DNA from: Symbiopectobacterium purcellii_A
GTDB lineage: Bacteria; Pseudomonadota; Gammaproteobacteria; Enterobacterales; Enterobacteriaceae
Direction: 5' to 3'
Assembly: GCF_052050035.1 (NCBI RefSeq)
Contig: NZ_CP189881.1
Span: 10,584-74,583 of the forward strand
Length of the DNA stretch: 64,000 bases
This document shows, piece by piece, positions 54,484 to 64,000 of this stretch; within the stretch, counting starts at the first letter, position 1; each line of letters starts with the position of its first letter. The notes beneath the pieces were generated by a model. It ran no database searches, was not told the origin of the DNA, and saw only the letters and a program-made list of their open reading frames with translations. The translations under genes were made by a program, and so were the position numbers.

Positions 54484-57400
54484 TCAGTCTCCGCTCAGTG
54501 TTTTTTCCCGGTCGAGGTCACGCACCACCTCGCGCTCCATCTGTTGCAGGCGTTCACGTTGCACGCTCTCGTGCACCACCTGTGCCACCGCGTCATTGCG
54601 GCGGCGCTCCTCATGATTGTCCGGTACCCTGACCGCGTCAGGGGTGAGGTCCTGCGTGCGTTCCAGCTCTCGCGCCACTTCCCGTACAGGGTCTGTGCCT
54701 TCCCTGCCCTTATCACCGCTGCGCGCCATTTCCCGTACCGCCTGCGCGGCACGTTCTTCCCTTTCGCGGCGCTGCTGTTCGGCCTGCGCCTGCTGCGCCA
54801 CCACCTCCGGCGGCAGCTTTTCGCCATGCTGTGTGCCAGTGACCACATCATCCGATATGCCATCCGCCCAAACCCGGCCACCGGTGATGGCACCGGGGTT
54901 CCAGGGCCGCCCCTCACTGCCGGGAAGACGTACCACCACGCCGATGTGCGGATTTTCCCGCGCCAGCTTCACCGCCGCCGGCATATCGGCCGCCAGCAGC
55001 GACTCTCCATTACGACTTACCTGCAGGCCGGCAAACGTGGCTTCCTCACTGCCCATCACGCGTCCTTCGTTCGTCAGCCACCGCACTTCACCCTCACCGG
55101 GCATCAGCGAACTCAGCCAGATACCCGCCGGCTTACCGTTGCCGTCAAAGGCCGGCAGCGCCACATGGGGCTGCGGATATTTACGACCGGGCGAGATGAA
55201 ACGTGCCATCGAGCCGTCCGGCGACAATCCAGCCTGTCGCAGCACGGCGCGTCCGGCCGCCACCTCTCCCAGCGGCTTTGCCGTACCCATCAAACGCTCG
55301 GCATTACTGACTGCCCGGTCACCGCGAGGCGACAGAATGTCATGCGCCGTGCTGCGGGCGCGGGATTTTCCCATTGCCTCAACCCAGGCCGCACGGTCGT
55401 CGGTGTACACCTGTACATGCTGCTTCATACGGCTCAGCGCCACGTAGGCCGATTCGAAGCTCACCATGGCTTTTCGTGCCCCTTCGGTGCCCTGCAGGGC
55501 AATCACAAACGGCTCACTGGCCCCCTGCGCCCCGTGGGCAGTGACGGCGTAGGCCAGGTCGATATGCTGTTCTGCCCGCTCGGCAGCGGGGTTCACCGTC
55601 CGGGTCTGGTGTCCGTCGGACAGCGTTACCCTGTCACCGTCAATCTCGGATACTTTCCAGACGCTGTTGGCCACAAAACCACGCTCATTGTCGCTTTTTG
55701 AAAAGCGCATCCGGTCGCCGGGCGACACCGTGAGGGTGTCCGGGTGATACAGCGTCACCCCCTCTGTCGCCGCCTGGGTGGGGGACAGCGAGCGGGTGTT
55801 GCCCTGCTCATCTTTCAGGGTGACCAACTGCCCGTCCTTATCCAGGCTGTCAATCCGATAGTAGGTGCTGTCCAGCAGCACCAGATTGTCGTGCGCCGCC
55901 TGCCAGGTGGCCATTTTACGCAGCTCACCGTCACGCAGGTTAGCGGAGGTCAGCACCGGTAGCCGGGCCTCCGGCTCACCCAGCTCACCGGCCGCCTGAC
56001 GAGCCTCATGTATCTGCGCGTTCAGCGCCCGCCGGTCGGCGTTCAGGGTAGTCACCACGATGGTCTGTGCCTGCGCCTGCGGTGTGCGCCCGGTGTAGTC
56101 GCGCACGATGGCTTCATAGAGGGTGGCTGGCTGCGCACCGGGCGTCATGCTCCCGTCGCCCAGACCTTTCTCGATGGCCTTCTCCTGCGCCGCGCCGAAC
56201 TCCACCACCGAACTCTCCGGCTGCCAGGCACCCGCCTGACGCGGCACCTGTGCTGGGGCCACCTGCTCAATGGTGTTGAGGGCGCTGTCGATGTCCCGGT
56301 CAATCAAACTGTAGACCGCCGGTTTCAGGGCTGGGGTCTGGCGAACGATCTCCTGCATCACCGCTACGTCGATGGCGCTGCGTTTTTGCAGCAGACGGAA
56401 CGGTTGGCCAGGTGCGATGGACTGCAACTGGTCAGTGTCGCCACTTAACACCGCTCGTCCCCCACCGCCAGCAATGAGACCGTAGGCGCGCGCCATGTCA
56501 GCGTTGCCCACCATCGAGCTCTCATCCACCAGGAACAGCACCTTGCTGAAATCAGGCTTTTCGCCACCACGCAGCTGCTGCTGTGTGTCGTGAATAAAGG
56601 TGGCCAGCGTCTGACTTTCCGGCACACCGGCGTCACGCATCTCACTCACCGCCCGGTGAGTGGGCGCCATGCCAATGACCCGCGGCTGCTGCTCAACGGG
56701 AAGCGTGTTAATGGCTGACATCACCGCCCGAAATTGGGTCGTTTTACCCACCCCGGCATAGCCCTGCACCAGGGTGAAACGGTCTTCCGAACCCAGTATC
56801 ATCCGGGTGGCGTTACGCTGACCAAGGGTGAGGCCATCGAACTGCGCCGCCGGAACTTGTGCCATCAGCGGTTCGACCGCGCCTTTCCCTTCCAGCACAT
56901 GACGCAGAATACTTTTCTCGGCGTTATAAGATGCGCGGGCAACCAGCAGCTGCAGCCCGTTCCCCGGTGAGACCGGCACCGACATCAGCGAACCATCCCG
57001 GGTTTGCTGGTCTATCTCCCGCTCAATCGCCGTCAGTCCCGGCCCTGTCGGCGCTGCCTCGCTGGCCGCCGCCATCAGCTGCGGTTTTGTGAAGGCGAGG
57101 TTGCGATTTTCCAGTGCAGGGATGGCCAGATGAATGGCCTGCTGCACCGGGGTGTGCAGCGCGTTTTTTTGGTGTGTGAGCGCATCTTCCAGTCGGTCAT
57201 GCCCGGACGCTGCCTTGATTTGTGCCGACACCACGCTGAAGGCCGGCTGCCGAGCGAGTTTTTCCGTGGTTTTCGCTTCGGTCTGCGCCGAATACAGCCG
57301 CACCTGCGGACCGCTCAGTGCCAGCGTGTTCAGGGTGGAGGTGTCCATCTCCCGCAAGCTCAGCGAGGCAAAGACCGTGGCGTTATCACTCACGCTGCGC

Positions 57401-59730
57401 CCCGGCGATCCCACCCAACCTTGCCCGACTTTCGGTGCCGTAAACGGGCTGTCTCCGGACGGCAGCGCCACCGTTCCCTTGCGACCTGGCAGGGTCACGG
57501 CTATGCCTTTATCATCCAAGCGGGTGACGGTCACGGTATCGCCCCCCTTAAGCCGTGCGCCTGGCATTTTGCCCAGCACCGCCAGTCGGTCCCCTTCCGA
57601 CACCGGGATTTGTGTGGCGCGAAGCAACGACCAGCTGCTGTCGAGCGACGCCAGCCGGGTCACCTGACTTTCACCCTGCGCATTGCGCAGCGTAAGGCTG
57701 TTATTACGGGCGGTAACACGTTCTATCACAAACCGTTCATGACGTCGTGCCTGAGCATCCCAACGCTCCATCACCATGCCGTCGCGGTAGTGGTCACGCA
57801 CCTGCTGATGGCGACTGTCCAGCCACACCGGCTCCAGCGCGGTGATGGTTTGCTCTTTCTCGCACAGCACGCGTTCTGAGCGCAGGGCATTACGCACCGC
57901 ACCGGTGAGTGCCGCCTGTTCGCGGGCACCGGTAACCTGTGCCACGCTGTGTTCTCCCTCCCGTATACTGCGGGCAAAGTCGGTGGCCAGCCGGTCATAA
58001 CGCTGACGCCGGTCAGGCTCGCTGATGACGTCCACCCGGATTTTCTCCCCCAGCTGCCAGCTCAGCGTATTCACGCCCGTTTCTTTCATCACCGTCAGGG
58101 CGCTGCCAGTGCCGCTGCGTTGCCCGCTGTCGGTCATCAATAGCTGCACGTTATGACGCAGGGCGCCATCGAGCAGCGTCAGCGTCTCCTTAAGCGTCAG
58201 TTTTTCGCTTTGGTCGACAATCAGCGTGCTGCCCGGTAAAAAGGTCATCCCCTCAGTCAGTGCCCGCCTGTCGGTAATGTGTTCCCCGCCAAGCCGCTCA
58301 TCCTGCACCAGGCTGCGGGCCGAGCGGCGGTCTGCCGCCACTATCTGCACCTCGCGCCCCTGCTCATGCGCCATCATGACCAGCTCCGCTACACGCTCAC
58401 GCTGGCCAGCGGCCCCCCCTTGCCCGGCCACAATCGCCACCGACAGACGGTCCTGCGCCAGCACACTGACCGCGTCAGAGTAAGCTCGAGTACGGGGCTG
58501 TGCTTTATCCGCAAAGGTATCAATCGGCCCGGCTCGCTGCAGGTCACGGGTCAGGGCCGCCACCGACAGTTCGTCGAGCACATGAATGTTTGAGGTGAAC
58601 AGGCCTTTTTCTCTATCGAGCGGAATAAGCTGCTCTTTTTTAATCGCCGACTCGATGCCCTCGCGCGCCTGCGCCACCACCCCCGGCTGCGCGGGCAACT
58701 GGCCTATTGTGGTGGCCAGCAGTTCAGAGTAGGTGAAGCGCGCCCGCCGGTCGCTCAGCAGGCCGATGGCCAGGCCGACCGACGCGCTGATGTCGACGGC
58801 CTCCACGGCCGGGGTCGGGATGTCACCCGACTGCGCACGCTGGTCAGCGTCCTCGCGGTAGCCCCGGATATCGAAGCCGGTGGCTTTCAGTGTGTGCATC
58901 CACTCGCTCATCCGTTGCGCTGGATCGACCTTTGCTTTCGAGCGCCGCGTATCCAGCGCGGCCATGTCACGTGATTTTAGCGACGCATCTTCCCCAACGG
59001 CGTCCTTAATCGCCTGAGTGCGACTGGAGAATTCGCCGACCGGCACGTCTTTCAGCTCCCACATGCCGTGCTTGCCTACTACCTCAGTCTCATAGCCCAG
59101 CGCCGTGACTTCCTGATGCAGCGCGGCGCGGTAAATTTTACCGAAGGCTATCTGGTTGGCGTACACGTTTTCGATGAAGCCGGTTTTGCCGACCTTATCG
59201 CTGCTGAGCGTGCGCCAATTATCACCATGCCGGGTGAGGTTGGCCACCACGGCATGGGTGTGCAACTGCGGCTCCTGGTCACGGCTGGTATCGTGGTTAA
59301 ACAGCGCCATCACCAGATTGCCGGTCAACTCGGTGTGACTTTTACCGCCGCTCATCACCCGCGTAGAGGCCAGTGCCTCCACCTGCTTCACAGCGGTATC
59401 CACCGCGTGGTTATGCGCGTCAATCAGCCGCGTGTCACCGCCGAGCATGGCCATCACTGAGATACTTTTGGGCGCGGAGAAGGTCAGGTCGTAGCCCGGA
59501 CGGTGTTTGTTGGTGCCGTCCTGGGTCCTACTGAGGTCGCTGCCGTCCGGGAGACGCCCTTCGAGCACCTTCGTAAAGACCTTTTGGTCCACCCCGCCGC
59601 TCAGCCCCAGCGCTTCAGCGCCCTTTCCGGCCCAGCGCTCACCCATACTGCCGATGACGTAGTAGTTGTCCTTGTCGGTGTAATAATTGCCCGCGCTGCC
59701 GGCAGATTTAACCGATCCGATGCTCATCAT
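54484..59730 (-). CDS. traI: TraI, relaxase-helicase
   Basis: 1748 aa (F TraI: 1756). It nicks oriT at nic, stays covalently bound and unwinds the transferred strand. The N-terminal trans-esterase domain has the tyrosines Y16, Y17, Y23 and Y24 (GNYYTDKDNYYVIGS) and the metal-binding segment EPQLHTHAVV. The vestigial and active helicase domains follow, with Walker A GYAGVGKTT near residue 990, DESSMV and SGDTDQLQSIAPGQP. The C-terminal region (about 1450-1748) recruits TraM/TraD partners. The nic sequence in this window matches the F/R1 TraI specificity. The gene is full length. Confidence 0.98.
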   Translation of the reverse strand: MMSIGSVKSAGSAGNYYTDKDNYYVIGSMGERWAGKGAEALGLSGGVDQKVFTKVLEGRLPDGSDLSRTQDGTNKHRPGYDLTFSAPKSISVMAMLGGDTRLIDAHNHAVDTAVKQVEALASTRVMSGGKSHTELTGNLVMALFNHDTSRDQEPQLHTHAVVANLTRHGDNWRTLSSDKVGKTGFIENVYANQIAFGKIYRAALHQEVTALGYETEVVGKHGMWELKDVPVGEFSSRTQAIKDAVGEDASLKSRDMAALDTRRSKAKVDPAQRMSEWMHTLKATGFDIRGYREDADQRAQSGDIPTPAVEAVDISASVGLAIGLLSDRRARFTYSELLATTIGQLPAQPGVVAQAREGIESAIKKEQLIPLDREKGLFTSNIHVLDELSVAALTRDLQRAGPIDTFADKAQPRTRAYSDAVSVLAQDRLSVAIVAGQGGAAGQRERVAELVMMAHEQGREVQIVAADRRSARSLVQDERLGGEHITDRRALTEGMTFLPGSTLIVDQSEKLTLKETLTLLDGALRHNVQLLMTDSGQRSGTGSALTVMKETGVNTLSWQLGEKIRVDVISEPDRRQRYDRLATDFARSIREGEHSVAQVTGAREQAALTGAVRNALRSERVLCEKEQTITALEPVWLDSRHQQVRDHYRDGMVMERWDAQARRHERFVIERVTARNNSLTLRNAQGESQVTRLASLDSSWSLLRATQIPVSEGDRLAVLGKMPGARLKGGDTVTVTRLDDKGIAVTLPGRKGTVALPSGDSPFTAPKVGQGWVGSPGRSVSDNATVFASLSLREMDTSTLNTLALSGPQVRLYSAQTEAKTTEKLARQPAFSVVSAQIKAASGHDRLEDALTHQKNALHTPVQQAIHLAIPALENRNLAFTKPQLMAAASEAAPTGPGLTAIEREIDQQTRDGSLMSVPVSPGNGLQLLVARASYNAEKSILRHVLEGKGAVEPLMAQVPAAQFDGLTLGQRNATRMILGSEDRFTLVQGYAGVGKTTQFRAVMSAINTLPVEQQPRVIGMAPTHRAVSEMRDAGVPESQTLATFIHDTQQQLRGGEKPDFSKVLFLVDESSMVGNADMARAYGLIAGGGGRAVLSGDTDQLQSIAPGQPFRLLQKRSAIDVAVMQEIVRQTPALKPAVYSLIDRDIDSALNTIEQVAPAQVPRQAGAWQPESSVVEFGAAQEKAIEKGLGDGSMTPGAQPATLYEAIVRDYTGRTPQAQAQTIVVTTLNADRRALNAQIHEARQAAGELGEPEARLPVLTSANLRDGELRKMATWQAAHDNLVLLDSTYYRIDSLDKDGQLVTLKDEQGNTRSLSPTQAATEGVTLYHPDTLTVSPGDRMRFSKSDNERGFVANSVWKVSEIDGDRVTLSDGHQTRTVNPAAERAEQHIDLAYAVTAHGAQGASEPFVIALQGTEGARKAMVSFESAYVALSRMKQHVQVYTDDRAAWVEAMGKSRARSTAHDILSPRGDRAVSNAERLMGTAKPLGEVAAGRAVLRQAGLSPDGSMARFISPGRKYPQPHVALPAFDGNGKPAGIWLSSLMPGEGEVRWLTNEGRVMGSEEATFAGLQVSRNGESLLAADMPAAVKLARENPHIGVVVRLPGSEGRPWNPGAITGGRVWADGISDDVVTGTQHGEKLPPEVVAQQAQAEQQRREREERAAQAVREMARSGDKGREGTDPVREVARELERTQDLTPDAVRVPDNHEERRRNDAVAQVVHESVQRERLQQMEREVVRDLDREKTLSGD

Positions 59731-61928
59731 CAGATGTACCCTCCCGGTTCAAGACCCTTTTCAGGCGAACGATGCACATTGATGTTCACCTCTTCACGGC
59801 GCTGCATATCCTTCCCTGACAGCCCCTCCTGCTCAGCCTGCCAGGCTTCAAAAGCATCCCTGTCCACCACTTCACCGCTGACATTGATACCGGGCGGCAG
59901 CTCTTCAGCCTCTTCGGCTTTGCTGACCAGCTCTTGCTCGGTACCGCCAACGCCCACCGCTGCTGCCGATGAACCCGATTTAAGCGGAGGTGCGCCACTC
60001 GTCTCTGGGCGCGCAACGGGCGGAGCAGGGGCGACAGGGACGTCCACAGGCACCAGGGGTCCGCTGGCCACCACTGTCGTTTCCACTTTCTCAGCCGCTG
60101 CAACCGGTATATCCGGCGTAAACAACCCCGCCAGACTGCGAGATTCGTCTTCGCGTGCGGCCAAGGCGAGGCTTAGACGCGCATCCGCCTGCTCATCCAG
60201 GGTGCGCGGGATGAATTCGGGCGCGACCTTCGGTCGTGGCTGGTACTTCAGGGCCATCTTCACTGCCGGATACGGTCCCGGTAGCGTGATATAACAGGAG
60301 AGATCCGGCAGCGTCTGGATGTCGGAGTAGCTGACGAGTGTCACGCGCTCCATGTCCTTGCCCACCGACGTCCCGTCACGCACCGGGTCTACCCCGTAGG
60401 AATACTGCTCGGAGGCTTTGAGGATTTCTTTCTCGCCTATCTCCCCTGCAGCGAATTCGGCAATTTTGCGCGTCGGCGAACGGAAGAATACGCGGGTGTT
60501 CATGACGTCAAACAGCGTGGCGGCGCCTTTATCGCCGTAGATGTCCTCAAGCTGCGCGTAGGACTGAATACCGAACACATAGCAACCACCAAACTTACGC
60601 GCTTCCGGCAGAATTTCCACCAGGTCCGGCAGCTTGTGCAGGGTGGGCAGTTCGTCGCCAAACACCCATACCCGGCGATCCCGGTTCTCGCCCATCCCGA
60701 GCAGCCCTCGGATGGCGATGGACAGCCACATCGAAATGACCGGCTTGAGAGACGCATGGGTGTCGGCGTTCGATGAGATGAACAGCCAGCCGTTTTTCCC
60801 GTCTTCCCGCACCCCACGCATCCAGTCACGGATGGTAAACGGCTCTCCGTTACCCTCAATACCCTGCAGGTAGCGAATGGCTTTGACGTAGTTGGTCAGC
60901 ACCGCACGAATAGAGATGGCGGTCTTTTCGATTTTCTCTTCAACCAGGTTGGCCGCCGGCGAGTTTTTGAGATAAGCGCGCAGCTTTTCGATTTTAATCG
61001 ACAGTAATGTATCGACCAGTTTGCTGTAGCTGCGCTCTTTGTCATTACGCATCAGATACGCCGCTTCGGCAAAGATGGTGCGCCCGGACCCCTGCCAGAA
61101 GGGATCTTCTTTGGTGCCCATAGGGATAAGCGTGTTAGAGATGTTGTCAAAATCCGGCTGGGTCAGACACTCACGCCACAAATCCCAGGCCGCACAGCGG
61201 GCATCGAACGGGTTGAGAATTTTATCGGTGGCCGGGTCGTAATAGCTTTTGACGAATTCGCAAGAACGGTCGTAGACAATCACCATGTCGCCACGTTTAC
61301 GAGCATAATTCATCAGGCGACGTATCGCCTCGGACTTCCCGGAACCGACCGTGCCGTGCAGACAGAAGTTCTGGATTTCGGAATTCTCGATGAGCGGCAG
61401 GTCGCCAATTTTAATGTCGGACGCCATACCGTCGCGTTTGAGCATTTTCGCCACGTGTTTCGGGTCATTGGTCAGCTCACGCCCCCCGGTGACCTCGTCC
61501 TCACTCTGCTGCTTACCCTGGTGGCCCAGTACCCAGGTGGCGACGAAGAACGCCACTACGCAGACCACGGCAGCGATGATGGCGGCCAGCAGAAACGTCG
61601 TCCAGACCTGATCGGCACACCACATGAGGTATTTATCCTGCAATACCTGCAGCGCGTTGTACTTAAGCTCTTTCCTGTAATAGCGCACGGTATAGACCGG
61701 CTGGGATTTAAATATATCGCGCATCGGCGACAGCGTCTGACACCAGTAATACAGCATGCCGTTAACAAACGTCTGCCACGACAGCTTTACCCAGAAGGTC
61801 AGCGCGATAATAATGTCAAAAAGAATAACGAGGCAGTAAATAATAATATTGGCAATCTGGCTGAACATACGGATGCGCATGCTCGCAATCTGACCACCCT
61901 GGGTCATATCCTTGGCATTAAAACTCAT
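59730..61928 (-). CDS. traD: TraD, type IV coupling protein
   Basis: 732 aa. Two N-terminal membrane helices (about 25-46 and 111-133), Walker A GTVGSGKS at 192-199 and Walker B-like WVFGDELPTL. The C-terminal tail (ends RREEVNINVHRSPEKGLEPGGYI) corresponds to the TraM-docking tail of F TraD. It connects the TraI/TraM relaxosome to the secretion channel and pumps DNA. The stop overlaps the traI start. Confidence 0.98.
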   Translation of the reverse strand: MSFNAKDMTQGGQIASMRIRMFSQIANIIIYCLVILFDIIIALTFWVKLSWQTFVNGMLYYWCQTLSPMRDIFKSQPVYTVRYYRKELKYNALQVLQDKYLMWCADQVWTTFLLAAIIAAVVCVVAFFVATWVLGHQGKQQSEDEVTGGRELTNDPKHVAKMLKRDGMASDIKIGDLPLIENSEIQNFCLHGTVGSGKSEAIRRLMNYARKRGDMVIVYDRSCEFVKSYYDPATDKILNPFDARCAAWDLWRECLTQPDFDNISNTLIPMGTKEDPFWQGSGRTIFAEAAYLMRNDKERSYSKLVDTLLSIKIEKLRAYLKNSPAANLVEEKIEKTAISIRAVLTNYVKAIRYLQGIEGNGEPFTIRDWMRGVREDGKNGWLFISSNADTHASLKPVISMWLSIAIRGLLGMGENRDRRVWVFGDELPTLHKLPDLVEILPEARKFGGCYVFGIQSYAQLEDIYGDKGAATLFDVMNTRVFFRSPTRKIAEFAAGEIGEKEILKASEQYSYGVDPVRDGTSVGKDMERVTLVSYSDIQTLPDLSCYITLPGPYPAVKMALKYQPRPKVAPEFIPRTLDEQADARLSLALAAREDESRSLAGLFTPDIPVAAAEKVETTVVASGPLVPVDVPVAPAPPVARPETSGAPPLKSGSSAAAVGVGGTEQELVSKAEEAEELPPGINVSGEVVDRDAFEAWQAEQEGLSGKDMQRREEVNINVHRSPEKGLEPGGYI

Positions 61929-61993
61929 TATATCCGTCCGATATGAAAGAGAGGATTAAACGGGAAAACGTAATTTATTTCAGCGCTGATGAC

Positions 61994-62089
61994 TATAGCC
62001 AACCGACTTAAAAATGATTACATCCTATGCCCTGATATGCGGCAAAGAGGCATAGCTGGCTGTTATCAAAATAATGTCGCTTGGCTATA
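61994..62089 (-). mobile_element. MITE-A copy between traS and traD
   Basis: 96 bp, reverse orientation, TA ends. It lies inside the tra operon where F has traT. The rest of the gap, 62090-62320, shows no traT-like sequence and no convincing gene. Confidence 0.9.
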
Positions 62090-62320
62090 TTCCTGGCGCT
62101 GCGATTGCATATTCCTACTCAAACCGATCACTGATTCCGATTTAATTCGACCACGGATTCCAGCTTAGCCGGCAACATTTCACGGCTGCACAAAGGATTT
62201 GCACAGTCGTTCTGCGTTTACGGTTAAAGGCAGGGAGTCAGTTAGGCGATTGGGTTGTCAGCAGAGCAGCGGGCAAATTGCCTGCCGGGGAACTCAGTCG
62301 CCCCAGTAGGCATGGTGCAA

Positions 62321-62836
62321 TTATTGTGCTTTAACGGCTTTCACGATCTCGGTGAATGCCGATAGTTGATAGCGAGAAACGTCCGCATTAAATGCAAAAA
62401 CAAAACCTATTGAAACAAACATCATTGGCATTAAATACCCTAATGCTGCACCAGTAAAGAACGCGCACAACAGTGCCAATAAGGAAATTGTCAGCATGTA
62501 GCACATCGTGTATTTTTTTATTTTATTCTGCAAAAATAACATAACATTCGAGCTTTTTAGAAAGGAATTCGGAATCGAAAGAATCAAACCCCTTGCACTT
62601 ACGATCCAAAATAGAATAATAAGACCCAAAAAAGAACTAAACCCAACAGAAATCAAAGTGTCTGCTGTAGTTTCACCGAACAGATTAAAAGAAACAAGTG
62701 GCCATATAAACAGCCACAGTAAGATCAGCACACCCGGCCTTGCACATTCCCACATACCAGGAATAACCAGTGAATCACTGCCCATGATCCCTTTCAGTTC
62801 TTCTATTTCCTGCCGGATGATCTTTTGCGTTAGCAT
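62321..62836 (-). CDS. traS: TraS-like entry-exclusion inner-membrane protein
   Basis: 171 aa from the ATG at 62836 (GAGG six bases before). MLTQKIIRQEIEELKGIMGSDSLVIPGMWECARPG resembles the start of F TraS. It has four to five membrane helices and the family-like end INxDxxRYQLSAFTEIV (here AFNADVSRYQLSAFTEIVKAV). TraS blocks redundant DNA entry by interacting with TraG of the donor. Its position right after traG supports the call. F TraS is slightly shorter (about 149-173 aa in relatives). Confidence 0.7.
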   Translation of the reverse strand: MLTQKIIRQEIEELKGIMGSDSLVIPGMWECARPGVLILLWLFIWPLVSFNLFGETTADTLISVGFSSFLGLIILFWIVSARGLILSIPNSFLKSSNVMLFLQNKIKKYTMCYMLTISLLALLCAFFTGAALGYLMPMMFVSIGFVFAFNADVSRYQLSAFTEIVKAVKAQ

Positions 62837-62844
62837 TACTGACC

Positions 62845-64000
62845 TCACTTTTTCTTCTTAAACTGATCCTGTGCTTCCCTTGCCCGCTGAATGAGTTCTT
62901 CCTTCGAAGATGCCCCCGGAATACCGTTCTGCTTTTCTTTTTCGTTAGCATACTGTTTTTTCTGCCCTGCACTCACCTCAGCATGGTTCTCTTTCAGGTT
63001 GTCCTGCCGGGTAATGATTTCACCGGACTGACCGTCTATCTTATTGCGGGTTTCCGCCTGTGCGTTTTTATTACCACTAATCATTGTGTCCACTTTATCA
63101 CCAACGTTATTTGCGATGCCAGCACTGCCCACGTGGCGATCAATTTTTTGGCTGTGGCTCGAATAATCGGCCCGTACCGCATCTGCATTACCGCCCACTG
63201 AAACGGCGCCCATACCACTGCCTGCTGCATCTCTGCCACTGGCATAATGCTCGTCTACTCCAGGTGCCACCTGCTCATTCACAAACTCCCGTGCCAGCGC
63301 CGAACGCTGCGCCGCGACTTCCGGTGAACTGGTGTTGGTCAGGATCTCTTCGGCATTATCCGGGGCGCGTTTCGCCACGAAGTTGGCAAACTGCTGGGTC
63401 AGGTTTTCGCTCATCTGCCCGGACATCGTCTCAGTACGCGAGGCCATCTCCGCGTACTCTTTGCTGCGGGTTTGCGCATCACTGTACTGCGTGTAGCTGC
63501 TTTTCGCGCTGCTGAGCGACGCTGCCAACTGATCTACCCTGGAGTCAGCATTGTTCTGGCTGTGGCTCGCTGATTCACTGGTTTTCTGGCTGGTAAAGTA
63601 GTCCATCCCCTGCTTGAAATCGGACGCAGCCTGGGCACTGGTATCGTGGCGGTCATCCTGACTGGCTCGGGTTCCTGAGCTGGCAGAATGGCTGTCATGG
63701 TCCACCCCATCCACACTGCCTTTCAGGTTTGCTGCCACCTCGACACCACCACCATTGCCCAAAATTTCCAGCCCCGTCTTAGCCCTAGCAGTACCCACAA
63801 TACTGGCCCCGCCGGTAACATTTACCGACCGTTGAGCCAGTTCCTGCGTGGCCTGGTCTTCGCTGACGTTATTGGCTTTGGCATAGCTTTCTACGGCGCT
63901 GCGCATTTTTCCGGCCATCATGGTCGATTGCCCACCCTGCGAACTGTCGGCACCTTGGGTCATCGTGCTGCTGTTGCCGCTCTGGCCGGTAAATTGCTGC
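62845..64000 (-). CDS. traG: TraG C-terminal part (5' end off the window)
   Basis: About 385 C-terminal residues. The Ser/Gln-rich, low-complexity periplasmic region (SGTRASQDDRHDTSAQAASDFKQGMDYFTSQKTSESASHSQNNADSRV; FVAKRAPDNAEEILTNTSSPEVAAQRSALAREFVNEQVAPG) is typical of F TraG (938 aa), which acts in mating-pair stabilisation and recognises TraS for entry exclusion. The frame is open to the edge. It ends next to the traS start. Confidence 0.93.
   Translation of the reverse strand, partial: QQFTGQSGNSSTMTQGADSSQGGQSTMMAGKMRSAVESYAKANNVSEDQATQELAQRSVNVTGGASIVGTARAKTGLEILGNGGGVEVAANLKGSVDGVDHDSHSASSGTRASQDDRHDTSAQAASDFKQGMDYFTSQKTSESASHSQNNADSRVDQLAASLSSAKSSYTQYSDAQTRSKEYAEMASRTETMSGQMSENLTQQFANFVAKRAPDNAEEILTNTSSPEVAAQRSALAREFVNEQVAPGVDEHYASGRDAAGSGMGAVSVGGNADAVRADYSSHSQKIDRHVGSAGIANNVGDKVDTMISGNKNAQAETRNKIDGQSGEIITRQDNLKENHAEVSAGQKKQYANEKEKQNGIPGASSKEELIQRAREAQDQFKKKK

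Noticed and set aside
54238..55701. Long open frame of 487 codons on the plus strand opposite traI
   Set aside because: It is the antisense shadow of the GC-rich traI 3' region: no family signature, biased composition, and traI is clearly the real gene.

Overview
The window is a large part (64 kb, no visible closure) of an F-like conjugative plasmid with an IncFII-type replicon, from an enterobacterium. Both window edges lie inside the tra operon: traG runs off the right edge and traC runs off the left edge. If the molecule is circular, the missing traW/U/N/F/H block would sit across that junction. The very high density of insertion sequences, decayed genes and miniature elements is typical of host-restricted symbionts and pathogens. 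Combined with plant-directed genes, this suggests a vascular plant pathogen of insect-symbiont ancestry (for example the Arsenophonus/Phlomobacter lineage). That organism call is inference, not shown by the sequence.

Layout. 1-6.6 kb: traC (partial), an unknown ORF, traV, traB, traK, traE, traL, traA and traY, all on the minus strand. 6.7-9.4 kb: where F carries traJ there is an XRE/S24-type regulator with a partner gene on the plus strand, and a metallophosphoesterase plus a VUT-family transporter on the minus strand. 9.4-10.7 kb: traM, an oriT with an F-type nic site, and a VirB1-like lytic transglycosylase. 10.7-14.7 kb: MITE-like elements, a tiny lipoprotein and a permease/PAS-LuxR/GNAT operon. 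14.8-22.6 kb: nested IS elements and prophage crumbs (YqaJ-type nuclease tail, tRNA-like sequence, DUF1640-like protein, KilA-N start). 22.6-26.1 kb: the plant-interaction island, with a GH5 endoglucanase, a two-domain bacterial expansin and a 41-aa secreted peptide precursor. 26.2-40.7 kb: IS and Tn3-family debris enclosing parA with a ribbon-helix-helix partner and a Tn3 resolvase with three small passengers. 40.7-47.9 kb: HAD-type protein, methyltransferase and MsbA-like exporter, probably a surface-glycan locus. 48-53 kb: IS debris, then the replicon (repA, tap, copA, copB). 53-64 kb: finO (apparently frameshifted), traX, traI, traD, traS and traG.

Main discovery. The 41-codon gene at 25976-25851 (minus strand) has its own ribosome binding site and a Sec-type signal peptide. 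Predicted cleavage releases HEVPGGGNPIGNK. Its first 12 residues match the plant CLE peptide TDIF (CLE41/CLE44, HEVPSGPNPISN) at 9 of 12 positions, and all three differences are to glycine. TDIF is made in phloem and controls procambial division and xylem differentiation through the receptor PXY/TDR. A bacterial TDIF mimic beside an expansin and a cellulase, on a conjugative plasmid, would be a mobile plant vascular manipulation module.

A second theme is bursts of non-autonomous elements. There are ten copies of a 96-bp IS630-type MITE (one of them truncated) and four copies of a ~189-bp MITE with perfect 9-bp target duplications. They have split at least two IS elements, two Tn3-family transposons and the traS-traD junction.
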